A stretch of DNA of 64,000 nucleotides from Nostoc sp. 'Peltigera membranacea cyanobiont' 210A (GCF_002246015.1 NZ_NOLJ01000006.1:351364-415363), one strand, 5' to 3'. Positions 24,618 through 33,479 are shown, counted from the first letter of the stretch. The notes: generated from the letters alone by a model not told the origin. A program made the numbers and translations.

Positions 24618-24896
24618 TTAGATATATTTTGATTTTCGTGCTGACTTTGGCGGCGTTCGGTGTGCGCCAAAATATTTCTCACTCCTGTAACGCAACCACA
24701 CCCGCAACACTTGCGGAATCTGGTCTTTTTGTTCTTTAGTCAGGGTGTTGTAAAGGGCTAAAGCGCGATCGCGTTCGCCCCGACAAGCTGCATTGTTGTG
24801 AGCATCCCAATAGCTGCGGGCTACTCGAATCCGCCGACAGACTTCTTTAATCAGTGCGTCTCCCGTAAGTGGAGTGTCTTGCTTGGTCATACTCAA
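24618..24896 (-). CDS. conserved-looking hypothetical protein, 92 aa
   Basis: A basic, helical protein (EVCRRIRVARSYWDAHNNAA, YNTLTKEQKDQIPQVLRVWL). It has no motif I can name. It ends 7 bp from the DUF3592 gene stop, convergent, and an ATG at 24896 with its own AT-rich leader makes it a separate unit. Confidence 0.6.
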   Translation of the reverse strand: MSMTKQDTPLTGDALIKEVCRRIRVARSYWDAHNNAACRGERDRALALYNTLTKEQKDQIPQVLRVWLRYRSEKYFGAHRTPPKSARKSKYI

Positions 24897-25014
24897 ATGC
24901 TGTAATTTTACAATGCCATCCTAGCGAGTCAGATTTATCTTGACAATTGCAACTAATACCAATCAAATACTTGATTAATGACGGTTTTGTATTAAACTTA
25001 TTAAACATTCTTTT

Positions 25015-26214
25015 TTAAATGTTGTCACTCTGAGTAGGTAAGAATAAAGTTTCTTCGATGTCTTGTTTTACTTCAGGAGCTAATTTACTCTCATTAAGAC
25101 AATGTATGATTAATAAATTTTTTTCATAATATTCCTTTAATAATTCCTTTTGATGTTCGCTCAATACTAAATCATAACCAATTAACTGTTTTATTCTATC
25201 AAGCCAGTTTTGACCATATTCTTGTCGCCATTCCTCAAATCTTACTTGTTCTGTTTTTGGATTAGGTAATTCGATTTTTAATTGTTGCAAAGCTTGCTTG
25301 AGTTCAGGCTCAATATCCACTATCAAGATTGATGCAAGGACATTAGCCGGATCAAACTTAGAGTTAAATTTAAAAGAAAGTTCAAGTCCAAGAGCATTTA
25401 CACGATTGAAGCTGTCAAAAAAATTCCGAACTTTGCTATTACTATTTACAGTCGGGTCACAATTACGAACAAAGCCAAGACCAAATATACGGATGAGAGC
25501 TAGATAAAAAGCTCTAACTTGTGTATGTTTGTAGCTAGTATCAACTAAAGATGATTTCTTATGTATCCAAGATAAAAGAGTCTGTAATTGATCATCTTGC
25601 GCTACTAAAGCATCAGCCTCTTCCTTCATTTGCCATAGAAGTTTAGATGATTCATCGACATTCATTGAACTAATAGTTTCTGAATAGTCTACTGGCAATT
25701 CTTCTAAAATTTGATTGGATTTGAGGAACTCGTCAACAGCATCCTTTATGAAATGTTTGATTAGCCAATCACTAGCTAGGGAAAATTTGCGATCATAGTG
25801 TAGATATATGGCTCCAAATAAAGCTTCAAACATTTCGGCTAAAAGCTCTATTTGTTTATTTTCTTCTTGTAAACGTTCACTTCCTCCCAATACGCATAAA
25901 TCCTTCAAATTCAACTTTTTGGCAAACTTGTAGCAGGTTTTTCTACTTACCAGCTGACTTTTTACATCAGTAATTTTCTGTTGATTAAAATCTGGATATT
26001 TTTGATATAGATAGTCAATTATAGTAGTACCCAAAATAGCATCTCCTAGAATTGCTAATCTTCTATAATCACGCTCTTGTTTATCTTGCTGCTGTCGGTT
26101 GTTATAATTTTCATAAATTCGTGAAGGATGAGTCAAGGCAATTTCAAGTAAATCTGTTCTTTTGAAATTGGGAATGCAAATTGCTTCTTGAACTGTTTCA
26201 ATATCTATACTCAT
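25015..26214 (-). CDS. RNase III family protein, divergent, with unknown C-terminal domain
   Basis: The N-terminal 150 residues have the RNase III fold: LEIALTHPSR, the signature region RRLAILGDAILGTTIIDYLY and LLAEMFEALFGAIYLHYD. In canonical enzymes the first signature reads ERLEFLGDAVL; here its inner Glu is Ala while GDA is kept, and the second motif has AEMFEAL where others have DTFEAL. No dsRNA-binding domain follows; instead 240 residues of helical unknown sequence do. It may be catalytically altered or have a private RNA substrate. It is a single gene with a 130-bp AT-rich leader. Confidence 0.75.
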   Translation of the reverse strand: MSIDIETVQEAICIPNFKRTDLLEIALTHPSRIYENYNNRQQQDKQERDYRRLAILGDAILGTTIIDYLYQKYPDFNQQKITDVKSQLVSRKTCYKFAKKLNLKDLCVLGGSERLQEENKQIELLAEMFEALFGAIYLHYDRKFSLASDWLIKHFIKDAVDEFLKSNQILEELPVDYSETISSMNVDESSKLLWQMKEEADALVAQDDQLQTLLSWIHKKSSLVDTSYKHTQVRAFYLALIRIFGLGFVRNCDPTVNSNSKVRNFFDSFNRVNALGLELSFKFNSKFDPANVLASILIVDIEPELKQALQQLKIELPNPKTEQVRFEEWRQEYGQNWLDRIKQLIGYDLVLSEHQKELLKEYYEKNLLIIHCLNESKLAPEVKQDIEETLFLPTQSDNI

Positions 26215-26349
26215 GTTTTTATCCCTCTAGTTTTTAGCGATATATATACTGACATACAGTAACAGATTTGTAAGATTTGTGACAATGTTTTGTTTTGAGC
26301 TATTCGTCAAACTATTCTCCGTAAGTCTAATAGATTACGACCAGGTAGT

Positions 26350-26610
26350 TTGATAAATCATTTAAGGAAAAACATCAGATTACTATTTATGTCATTCGGT
26401 ATATGTGCGCCAACCGCAGTAGCGATTAACTTATACATTAGGAAAATACGCGAATTGGCTGAGTTTAAGCAAAAGGGAATTAATAAAAGCCCTTTGACTT
26501 ACTTGTTGATGGTATTTATCTACAGTCTCACTGTCTGCATTTTTCAGCCTTGGGAGTTTTTAATAAGCTCACTAAGCTCTTATGCTGCCGTCTTCAGGCA
26601 AAATCTCTAA
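26350..26610 (+). CDS. small membrane protein, 86 aa (weak)
   Basis: Two hydrophobic segments (LLFMSFGICAPTAVAI and YLLMVFIYSLTVCIF). The TTG start is uncertain; an ATG at residue 14 is possible. It has no recognised family and lies next to the tandem repeat array. Confidence 0.35.
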   Translation: MINHLRKNIRLLFMSFGICAPTAVAINLYIRKIRELAEFKQKGINKSPLTYLLMVFIYSLTVCIFQPWEFLISSLSSYAAVFRQNL

Positions 26611-26812
26611 TAGAAATCAACCTGTATTAGGAAGTGGGCAATTGTCTTTGCTTGAGCAAATTCTGTCTTCACCGGAAACTCGCCCTCGCGCTGAACTCTT
26701 TCCTATCCATCCCTACTTCCATAATCCCAAATTGCAGACCGATGTTTTTTTGGAAGAATTGAGCGAACTCTACTTTGGATCTAATCAAAAGGTACTAAGG
26801 AATGCGAATTAA
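26582..26812 (+). CDS. hypothetical protein, 76 aa
   Basis: The frame SGQLSLLEQILSSPETRPRA...LFPIHPYFHNPKLQ looks protein-like, with a helix and then a Pro/aromatic stretch. It overlaps the previous frame by 29 bp and stops just before the 63-bp repeat array begins. Uncertain. Confidence 0.35.
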   Translation: MLPSSGKISNRNQPVLGSGQLSLLEQILSSPETRPRAELFPIHPYFHNPKLQTDVFLEELSELYFGSNQKVLRNAN

Positions 26813-26830
26813 ATAAAGTGCAAAACTGGG

Positions 26831-27150
26831 GTCAAAGCAGAAGTTGCTACAAAAAAAGTGGAAGTTCTTGCAGGGAAGGCGGAGGTTGCTACAGACTGCG
26901 CGAAACATTGAAACGTCAAAGCGGAAGTTCTTGCAGGGAAGGCGGAAGTTGCTACAGACTGCGCGAAACACCGAAACGTCAAAGCGGAAGTTGCTACAGA
27001 CTGCGCGAAACACCGAAACGTCAAAGCGGAAGTTCTTGCAGGGAAGGCGGAAGTTGCTACAGACTGCGCGAAACACCGAAACGTCAAAGCGGAAGTTCTT
27101 GCAGGGAAAGCGGAAATTGCTACAGACTGCGCGAAACACCGAAACGTCAA
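26831..27150 (+). repeat. tandem repeat array, 63-bp unit (3 x 21), about five copies
   Basis: Units run AGCGGAAGTTCTTGCAGGGA, then the rest, ending GAAACACCGAAACGTCAA. Copies start near 26857, 26920, 26983, 27025 and 27088; the third is 42 bp and lacks one 21-bp block, and a degenerate piece precedes at 26831-26850. All lengths are multiples of 21, so several frames on both strands stay open across the array. This yields long but probably spurious repeat proteins of 113-154 residues. Confidence 0.85.
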
Positions 27151-27202
27151 CCCTGGAGCAATATTTTTTGATGGATGCTAAATGTGGGATTCAGGCAGCT
27201 AG

Positions 27203-28312
27203 CTATGAGCAGCCAGCGCAAAATCTGCTGACTGCATCGGCAAACTGCTGGTTTTGTTCCATCAATGCCATGTGTCCACCTGGTTTTAGGGTGACTCTTT
27301 CAGAGTAAGGTAATTCTGCTTTCATGCGATCGCTCGCCACAGGTTTTGTCGCTATATCTGAAGCCCCACACATTACCAATACAGGAACGTTAATAGTTGC
27401 AAGTGTGTCTGTTTCGTCGAACTTCAACATTCCCAGTGTGCCACGAGCCAGAACACCAGGCGAACCCAATGCTGATAATAGACCTGCAAAACTTAGTTGA
27501 CCGCGTGTTTCAGTACCCGTAAATCCAGATAGTTCGACGGTGATAAATAGCGAACCATTCAAATACGAGAGCCAAGTCATCAACCAAAAAACCGGCCACA
27601 GCACGATAGTTAGGTACAATATAGGTTCGAGTAGGGGTTTCTGCAATTTACGTACCAAATTGCTAAAGATACAAGTTTTTACCGGATTGGTATAAGTAGT
27701 ATCCACAAGAATTAAGCCAGCCACCCGACTGCCTAATTGCTCTGGAAACAGGCGACAGAATGTCAGGTTAATCATGCCACCCATGCTGTGTCCTACCAAG
27801 ATAACAGGTTTATCCCCTGCGATCGCAACAACAGCTTCCAAGTCACGGGCATATTTTTCTATAGAGTGATCGTTGTTTTTCGGTTTAGTGGATTTTCCTA
27901 ACCCTGGTAAATCCCAAACAATTACTCGGAAGCGATCGCTTAGTTGTCGTTTGGCATAATACCATATAGTACTGTTTGGCCCCCAACCGTGTGACAAAAT
28001 AATTGGTTGACCATCTTCAGGACCAAAAAACTCTACTTGCAACACGCTCCCATCGGGACGTGGCAAGCGCTGCACGGTTTTGCTACGCATAAACTTGGGT
28101 TCCTCGGCTCCAGGACGGCGCAGTAGTGGCAAACTGATAAAACGACCGCCAAAAGACCACAGAAACATCACTAGTCCAGCTACTAAGTAGGGCGTTCCTA
28201 CAAGTTCTCGTTCATACCACTCATAGAGAATGTAGATCCCCCCGCCAAGTACCCCAACAGACAGCAGTTGAAACAGCCATACAAGTAGAAAATTATGAGG
28301 CATGAATATCAT
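27203..28312 (-). CDS. membrane-anchored alpha/beta hydrolase
   Basis: Two N-terminal membrane segments (LLVWLFQLLSVGVLGGGIYI and YLVAGLVMFLWSFG) precede the hydrolase domain from about residue 80. The oxyanion HGWGPN, nucleophile elbow GHSMGG, acid in CGASDIATKP and His in GGHMALME form a complete triad. A hydrophobic lid (LLEPILYLTIVLWPVFWLM) suggests a lipid-like substrate. Alone in its transcription unit; its stop lies 50 bp beyond the repeat array. Confidence 0.85.
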   Translation of the reverse strand: MIFMPHNFLLVWLFQLLSVGVLGGGIYILYEWYERELVGTPYLVAGLVMFLWSFGGRFISLPLLRRPGAEEPKFMRSKTVQRLPRPDGSVLQVEFFGPEDGQPIILSHGWGPNSTIWYYAKRQLSDRFRVIVWDLPGLGKSTKPKNNDHSIEKYARDLEAVVAIAGDKPVILVGHSMGGMINLTFCRLFPEQLGSRVAGLILVDTTYTNPVKTCIFSNLVRKLQKPLLEPILYLTIVLWPVFWLMTWLSYLNGSLFITVELSGFTGTETRGQLSFAGLLSALGSPGVLARGTLGMLKFDETDTLATINVPVLVMCGASDIATKPVASDRMKAELPYSERVTLKPGGHMALMEQNQQFADAVSRFCAGCS

Positions 28313-28567
28313 GAGCCTAAACCTTGCAATGCTTTGTTAACTGCTTTTAGCTTCATACCATAGTTAGAATCATCCATCTTTCACTCCCAAGAATGATTTA
28401 TACAGTGTTATGGGGGTGATAAAAATGCTGGGTTAGTTGATAAACAATGTAGATTGGCAAAAATAACTATTAATAAAAAATATTCCCTCTGCCTCCTGCT
28501 TTTTATTAAGGAGAGTCAGAGCTTGAGACTTTGTGTTGAGTGTAAACTTTTTACTGTTCGCTGATTT

Positions 28568-28780
28568 GGTGTCAGTCACCGATAATAATATAGATGTGTA
28601 TACCCGGATTTCTCACGCATAGTGTAGGCTTCAGGGGAAGAGGAGTGTGGGGAGTGTGGGGAGTGTGGGGAGTGTGGGGGAGTAAGACTTCTTCCTCATC
28701 CTCCCACACCTCCCACACCTCCCACACCCCTTGGATTTCTCACTTGTGAGAAATCCAGGTATACACCAGTCACTGACACC
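28568..28780. repeat. nested palindromic element, about 213 bp (MITE-like)
   Basis: Outer arms GGTGTCAGT...GTGTATACC and GGATTTCTCAC at 28568-28616 match inverted copies at 28746-28780 (GTGAGAAATCC, GGTATACAC, ACTGACACC). Inside, GGAGTGTG repeats on one side face CCCACACCT repeats on the other. GGATTTCTCAC-TT-GTGAGAAATCC at 28733-28756 is a further palindrome. No gene lies in 28313-28937; this element fills much of that gap. Confidence 0.65.
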
Positions 28781-28937
28781 ACCACATAAGACATTCTCCA
28801 AAAATTGCAAAAGGTTGTGAAAACTGGTGCTACCCAAGCCTGGAAAAGATTGGGGTGGGTGCGAATCTGTGGTGTATGATTGGTTGCTGGTGGTATCCCT
28901 AGACTTAAAACTATTTAGTTGTTAAAAATCATCGATC

Positions 28938-29519
28938 GTGAAATTCAAAACAATAGTCTTCTATGGTTCCTACAGAAGCGATCGCCAGGGCATCAAAGCT
29001 GCTAGATTCATGATTAACCAGCTTAAGCAAAGAAACCATGAGGTGATTTTTGCGGATGCAAAGGAGTATGACTTTGGTATCTTAGACCGGATGTATAAAG
29101 AATATGGCAAAGGTCAGGCTCCTGCAAAGATGGAAGAACTGGCAGAACATATCCGAACAGCAGACGGTTTTGTGGTTGTTGCAGGAGAGTACAACCATTC
29201 CATTCAACCAGGATTGAGTAATCTGATGGATCACTATCTAGAAGAATATTTTTTCCGTCCTGCTGGTATTGTTTGCTACTCAGCTGGTAGCTTTGGAGGA
29301 GTACGGGCAGCCATTCAGTTACGCGCTTTTCTGTCAGAGATGGGAATGCCTACTATTTCAAGCATTTTTGCTATTTCTAAAATTGGAAACTCTCTGGATG
29401 AAGCGGGTATTTCACAGGAAACTGCTTTGACCAAAAGAGTCGGTCAATTTTTAGATGAATTAGAGTGGTACGAAGAAGCATTACAACGACAAAGAAAAGA
29501 AAAAGGAAACCCCTTCTAA
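28938..29519 (+). CDS. NAD(P)H-dependent FMN reductase (flavodoxin-like)
   Basis: A GTG start opens KTIVFYGSYRSDRQG, the FMN phosphate loop. The second flavin-contact motif is GEYNHSIQPGLSNLMDHY, and YSAGSFGG the third, all in the spacing of the NADPH_FMN_reductase (azoreductase/ArsH-like) family. It probably reduces quinones or flavins in the cytosol. Its length of 193 residues is normal. It is monocistronic. Confidence 0.85.
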   Translation: MKFKTIVFYGSYRSDRQGIKAARFMINQLKQRNHEVIFADAKEYDFGILDRMYKEYGKGQAPAKMEELAEHIRTADGFVVVAGEYNHSIQPGLSNLMDHYLEEYFFRPAGIVCYSAGSFGGVRAAIQLRAFLSEMGMPTISSIFAISKIGNSLDEAGISQETALTKRVGQFLDELEWYEEALQRQRKEKGNPF

Positions 29520-29725
29520 TCGAGTCAGCAATCAATTATTAGTTATAACGGACTGATTAATTAACTAAAGTTTTTTATATATCTTCGGCGAAAACTGCCA
29601 TAGGTTCTTTCAATATTGAGGGACAAACTCAACCCTTAGTCACCCTTTAAGAGAAACTTGTGTGAAGCTGTAAGAGAGTGAAGAATCAAACTCTCTACTA
29701 ATCAGTTAAATTACCCTTTGTAAAT

Positions 29726-29914
29726 ATGCCTTCAATTAGCTACAACCGCACCGACAGCAAGCAGCCACAAAGCATTACCATTGAAGGTTATGTTGTCCGG
29801 CCAGGATTACACATTCTCAGTTACGAGCAACTCAAGTTGCTACGAGAGCAAACACAGCATCATTCTCAGCTTGAATCTTTAGTTAGCCAAGGTGTCATAA
29901 AGTTGACTGGTTAA
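29726..29914 (+). CDS. hypothetical protein, 62 aa
   Basis: A short protein with PQSITIEGYVVRPGLHILSY and a helical end (QLESLVSQGVIKL). No known motif. It ends 18 bp before a strong hairpin shared with the convergent 60-aa gene. Confidence 0.5.
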   Translation: MPSISYNRTDSKQPQSITIEGYVVRPGLHILSYEQLKLLREQTQHHSQLESLVSQGVIKLTG

Positions 29915-29931
29915 TAGTCGTCAATTCACTT

Positions 29932-29980
29932 GCAATTCATCTCATCACCTGATTATTGGGTAGGTGATGAGATGAATTGC
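29932..29980. terminator. bidirectional terminator hairpin, 19-bp arms
   Basis: GCAATTCATCTCATCACCT and its exact complement flank an 11-nt loop, between two convergent small genes. Perfect pairing over 19 bp is strong for a shared terminator. Confidence 0.75.
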
Positions 29981-29995
29981 TATATCAGCTAAGTT

Positions 29996-30178
29996 CTAAA
30001 TAGATGAGTCTGAACGTTCTATTTGCTGACGAATGGTATCAATAGAAGCATTAATACCAGCCAGTTTGGACTCTAAATCATCTCGCATCCAAATTAAGAA
30101 TTTTAATTTCCGCTCTAAGCTAGCTTTGTGCGAAATGGGTTCGCTTCCATAACATGGATTACCCCAAAAAGGAAACAT
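29996..30178 (-). CDS. small coiled-coil protein, 60 aa
   Basis: An N-terminal MFPFWGNPCYG segment is followed by a coiled coil (KLKFLIWMRDDLESKLAGI, NASIDTIRQQIERS). The start ATG at 30178 is followed by few other choices. The function is unknown. Confidence 0.45.
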   Translation of the reverse strand: MFPFWGNPCYGSEPISHKASLERKLKFLIWMRDDLESKLAGINASIDTIRQQIERSDSSI

Positions 30179-30288
30179 AGTTTACCTCTGAATTTAGCTT
30201 TTGTAAGAGTGCAATACATTGCACCACTACATTCTGACGAATAACAATCAGACTGGTGTATGTAACAACCGACCATTATTGTGCGTGC

Positions 30289-30654
30289 TTAACGAACTTT
30301 TGCTAAAAGTTGTCTCTTAAATTGGTGGAGGTATTTGACCAAGCTGCCATCAACTCTTTCCATTTTTCCTCTAAGAACAAGTTGAAGTGACGATACCATA
30401 TTCAAAGGTTCTGGCAATTTGGCATTACAACTCTGGATTTTGCAGTTTAAATGAGATACAGAACAGAACAACCACAAATCGCCAGTTGTTGACCCAACGC
30501 TGTAAAATAACTCAGCAGCCAATTTACAGTGTTTGGTCATCGCTTCTCTACAACTGGCTAGTAATTGACTAGAAAACACATAGTATAAAGTGCGTAAGCT
30601 AGAAAGCTGTCTTAACACGGCTGGTAAAATGAATGTGAAGCGCCCGCAAATCAA
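30289..30654 (-). CDS. hypothetical protein, 121 aa (weak)
   Basis: A plausible but unrecognised frame with four Cys (SVSHLNCKIQSCNAKL). Codon choice is not distinctive. It has no obvious ribosome site. It could be a non-coding stretch with an accidental frame. Confidence 0.3.
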   Translation of the reverse strand: MICGRFTFILPAVLRQLSSLRTLYYVFSSQLLASCREAMTKHCKLAAELFYSVGSTTGDLWLFCSVSHLNCKIQSCNAKLPEPLNMVSSLQLVLRGKMERVDGSLVKYLHQFKRQLLAKVR

Positions 30655-30765
30655 CTTACTTATATCAGTAAATACTTCTAATAATAGATGACTTGGTGGA
30701 AGGGAAAGGGATAATGCTGAAAGGTGTCATATTCTAAGACCAATTACTGAGTAAGAAATTATTTT

Positions 30766-31746
30766 ATGAGAACCAGAAAGCTAGGGAAACTTGGGTTAGA
30801 AGTTTCAACTATCGGACTTGGTTGCATGGGAATGTCTGAGTTCTATAGTGGTCGTGATGAAATTGAGGCGATCGCGACAATTCATCGAGCATTAGAACTT
30901 GGAGTGAATTTTCTTGATACTGCTGATATGTATGGGCCGTTTACCAACGAGCAACTAGTAGGCAGAGCAATTAAAGATCGCCGAGATCGAGTAGTTTTAG
31001 CAACTAAATTTGGCAATGTCCGTACTGAAGATGGTGGTTTTAAAGGGGTTGATGGTAGACCAGAATATGTCCATCAAGCTTGCGATGCCTCGCTAAAACG
31101 TCTGGGAGTGGAAGTGATTGACCTCTATTATCAACATCGCGTAGATCCAACTGTCCCCATTGAAGATACTGTCGGGGCAATGGCAGAGTTAGTCAAACTG
31201 GGGAAAGTGCGTTATTTGGGGCTTTCGGAAGCTGCCCCCGCGACAATTCGACGGGCTGTAGCAGTTCACCCGATTACTGCACTACAAACAGAATACTCTC
31301 TTTGGAGTCGAGAGCCAGAGGATGAAATTTTACCTACCGTGCGGGAATTAGGAATTGGGTTTGTTCCCTATAGCCCATTAGGAAGAGGATTTTTATCAGG
31401 TGCGATCGCTAGCCCTGACGATCTCGCACCGGATGACTATCGAAGAAATTCTCCTCGCTTTCAAGGTGAGAATTTTTATAAAAACCTGCAATTAGTAGAG
31501 CAAGTCAAAGCGATCGCGAGCGAAAAAGGAGTAACTTCTAGTCAGCTTGCTTTAGCATGGCTATTCGCTCAAGGAGAAGATATTGTCCCAATTCCTGGTA
31601 CAAAACGCCGTACTTACTTGGAGGAGAATGTTGCAGCTACCGAAATTATCCTGACTGAACAAGATTTGAATCGACTGGAAACAGTTGCACCAAAAAATGT
31701 GGCAGCTGGCGATCGCTATCCTGACATGAGTACTGTTAACCGTTGA
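30766..31746 (+). CDS. aldo/keto reductase
   Basis: It reads MRTRKLGKLGLEVSTIGLGC, then the catalytic Asp and Tyr in NFLDTADMYGPFTNE, Lys in VVLATKFG and YYQHRVDP in place of the usual LHRVDP His site. The NADPH-phosphate segment AQGEDIVPIPGTKRRTYLEE is complete. At 326 residues it is a normal length AKR (YghZ/AKR13-like) that reduces aldehydes or ketones with NADPH in the cytosol. It is a single gene. Confidence 0.9.
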   Translation: MRTRKLGKLGLEVSTIGLGCMGMSEFYSGRDEIEAIATIHRALELGVNFLDTADMYGPFTNEQLVGRAIKDRRDRVVLATKFGNVRTEDGGFKGVDGRPEYVHQACDASLKRLGVEVIDLYYQHRVDPTVPIEDTVGAMAELVKLGKVRYLGLSEAAPATIRRAVAVHPITALQTEYSLWSREPEDEILPTVRELGIGFVPYSPLGRGFLSGAIASPDDLAPDDYRRNSPRFQGENFYKNLQLVEQVKAIASEKGVTSSQLALAWLFAQGEDIVPIPGTKRRTYLEENVAATEIILTEQDLNRLETVAPKNVAAGDRYPDMSTVNR

Positions 31747-31920
31747 TCTAATCTGAAAAGCTGGAGTATTTTTTCAAATTCCGCTTTAGATGCACAAGCA
31801 GACATTACCGCAGCTTAACAAAGTAATCACCCAAAATTCTCTGAGGAAATGTCAAAAGTAGCGTAGGCGCAGCCCGTCGTAGACATCGCTATTTTATCGG
31901 CTACATATTTGGATACTCAT

Positions 31921-32118
31921 TCAATCATCTGGAAACTGCCAGCACGAGATATGTTCAATATCTTTGCTGCCGCATTGACTACAGACTGCATCAATCACAG
32001 AGTCCACCCATTCATAGCTACAACTACGACAATGACAGAAAATGTTATTGCGGTTAGCCATTTCAATACCTTGATGCCATTGTTGCAGTTGAGAAGAGTC
32101 TGTCCAAGCTTCTGACAT
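31921..32118 (-). CDS. small zinc-ribbon protein
   Basis: The frame contains HCRSCSYEW and VCSQCGSKDIE, two CXXC knuckles of a zinc ribbon, after a short helical start. The opposite-strand frame over the same bases is less protein-like. The function is unknown; such ribbons often bind nucleic acid or a partner protein. Confidence 0.6.
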   Translation of the reverse strand: MSEAWTDSSQLQQWHQGIEMANRNNIFCHCRSCSYEWVDSVIDAVCSQCGSKDIEHISCWQFPDD

Positions 32119-32149
32119 TTCATCAAACCTCGTTCATGTCATTGTCATT

Positions 32150-32650
32150 ATGAGCCTAACAACCTCCAAAGTGAATAACTCAGTATTAATCGCCCTGACG
32201 ATCGCCGCATCTATAGTCCTATCGCCCGTCAGCATTGCCGATACTGTCCAAGGTTCAACCCATACTATCAAAATGTCTTCATTTAACCTCAATTCTCAAA
32301 AATGGCAAAACCGGGTGCTACTAATCTTTGCACCGTCTGTTGATAACCATAACTATCAGCAACAGATGCGGGTATTTAACCAGCGCCAAAACGATTTTAA
32401 AGATCGGGATTTAGTTCTGGTTAAAGTCTTAGCAACAGATAAAAGCTATGCCAACGGACAGTTAATAGATGAGTCTTCTGCTGCCAATTTGCGAAATCGC
32501 TTTGGGGTTGATAAAGAAAATTTTCGCGTCATTTTGATTGGCAAAGATGGTGGTGTTAAGCGCCAAGAAACTACACCAGTGCAAGCGACAGCAATTTTTG
32601 AGCAAATTGACGCTATGCCCATGCGTCAACAAGAAATGCAAGAACGATAA
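32150..32650 (+). CDS. secreted DUF4174-like protein
   Basis: A signal peptide (SVLIALTIAASIVLSPVSIA, about residues 11-30) is followed by a thioredoxin-fold-like domain: RVLLIFAPSVDN, DRDLVLVKVLA and FRVILIGKDGGVKRQ, typical of DUF4174. There is no CXXC redox motif. It is likely periplasmic. It starts 31 bp from the divergent zinc-ribbon gene. Confidence 0.75.
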   Translation: MSLTTSKVNNSVLIALTIAASIVLSPVSIADTVQGSTHTIKMSSFNLNSQKWQNRVLLIFAPSVDNHNYQQQMRVFNQRQNDFKDRDLVLVKVLATDKSYANGQLIDESSAANLRNRFGVDKENFRVILIGKDGGVKRQETTPVQATAIFEQIDAMPMRQQEMQER

Positions 32651-32709
32651 ATTGGCAAAGCAGTTGGTTTTATTGTTTAACACTAATGCAAGTACAGGCA
32701 ATTGCCCTT

Positions 32710-32812
32710 TAAGCTAAAACACATTTAATTTGCATATTAAAATTTTCTCAATGTCTTGTGGGGTGAGCATCTTGCCCGCCCTAACTATGCAATTTTAATG
32801 CTGATTAGCTTA
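32710..32812. repeat. 103-bp MITE-like element, copy 1
   Basis: It starts TAAGCTAAAACACATTTAAT and ends in AGCTTA, with an imperfect terminal inverted repeat of about 26 bp ending at TTTGCATA/TATGCAAT. It contains CTTGTGGGGTGaGCATCTT followed by CCCGCCC. A second copy of exactly the same length lies at 49881-49983. Confidence 0.75.
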
Positions 32813-32994
32813 CTACAAATGCTACGCCAATCCCTAAGCACCAACCTCTTACAGCACCAGAATTCTACAAGTTGAGTAAACTTAAGTGCGAACCTACAAG
32901 AGTATCTGCTTTGAAACCTGAGGTCAATTCTTCAAGTAGATGAGAACAATCATTAAAAATGCATATACTGCAATTATCAAGCAATGAATTTATT

Positions 32995-33030
32995 AGCTCC
33001 TGGTTTTAGACTTACTAGGAGCTTTTTTTT
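32995..33030 (+). terminator. orphan Rho-independent terminator
   Basis: AGCTCCT and AGGAGCT form a stem around a 15-nt loop, followed by eight T. No gene ends here on the plus strand within 340 bp, so it may end a small RNA. Confidence 0.55.
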
Positions 33031-33181
33031 ATTATCCATCTCAATAAAGGGAGTTCATCATGAGAAGTAATAGCCTTCATCCTCAAGGCTATTAGTAATT
33101 GCTTCTGTTGGTAGATTGAATGTCAATATTTGGATTGCTATTGTGTATTTGTCACTAAAAAACGTTTATCAAATAAAAACA

Positions 33182-33454
33182 ATGAATATTCTTGCTTGGA
33201 TTGTTTTAGGTCTAATTGCTGGTGCGATCGCAAAGGCTATCTACCCCGGTCATCAAGGCGGCGGAATTTTAGCAACAATTTTATTAGGAATCGTTGGTGC
33301 TTTTATTGGTGGTAGTTTGGGTGTATTCTTCAGTACAGGAAGTTTTGCTCTAGCGGCTCCCTCTTTGAGTATTCCCGGTATTGCACTAGCAGTTCTGGGC
33401 GCAATTGTTGCAGTCTTCTTGTGGAACGCGTTAACTAGCCGCAGTGCTTTGTAA
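33182..33454 (+). CDS. GlsB/YeaQ/YmgE family stress-response membrane protein
   Basis: The ATG at 33182 is chosen because MNILAWIVLGLIAGAIAKAI is the conserved family start; the longer frame adds an unrelated hydrophobic segment. Three membrane helices rich in Gly follow (GGGILATILLGIVGAFIGG, ALAVLGAIVAVFLW). The family is linked to general stress; its molecular role is not known. The hairpin at 33480-33523 ends the unit. Confidence 0.85.
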   Translation: MNILAWIVLGLIAGAIAKAIYPGHQGGGILATILLGIVGAFIGGSLGVFFSTGSFALAAPSLSIPGIALAVLGAIVAVFLWNALTSRSAL

Positions 33455-33479
33455 TAAATTAAATTGAATTAACTAATTT

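Noticed and set aside
26831..27150. CRISPR-like array
   Set aside because: The units are contiguous tandem copies without unique spacers, and no cas gene is near.
26795..27308. Long repeat proteins on both strands over the 63-bp array
   Set aside because: They arise because the unit is a multiple of three and lacks stops in several frames; composition is Cys/Arg/Ser repeats without a start context.
31909..32115. Plus-strand 68-aa frame opposite the zinc-ribbon gene
   Set aside because: The CXXC pairs favour the minus strand.
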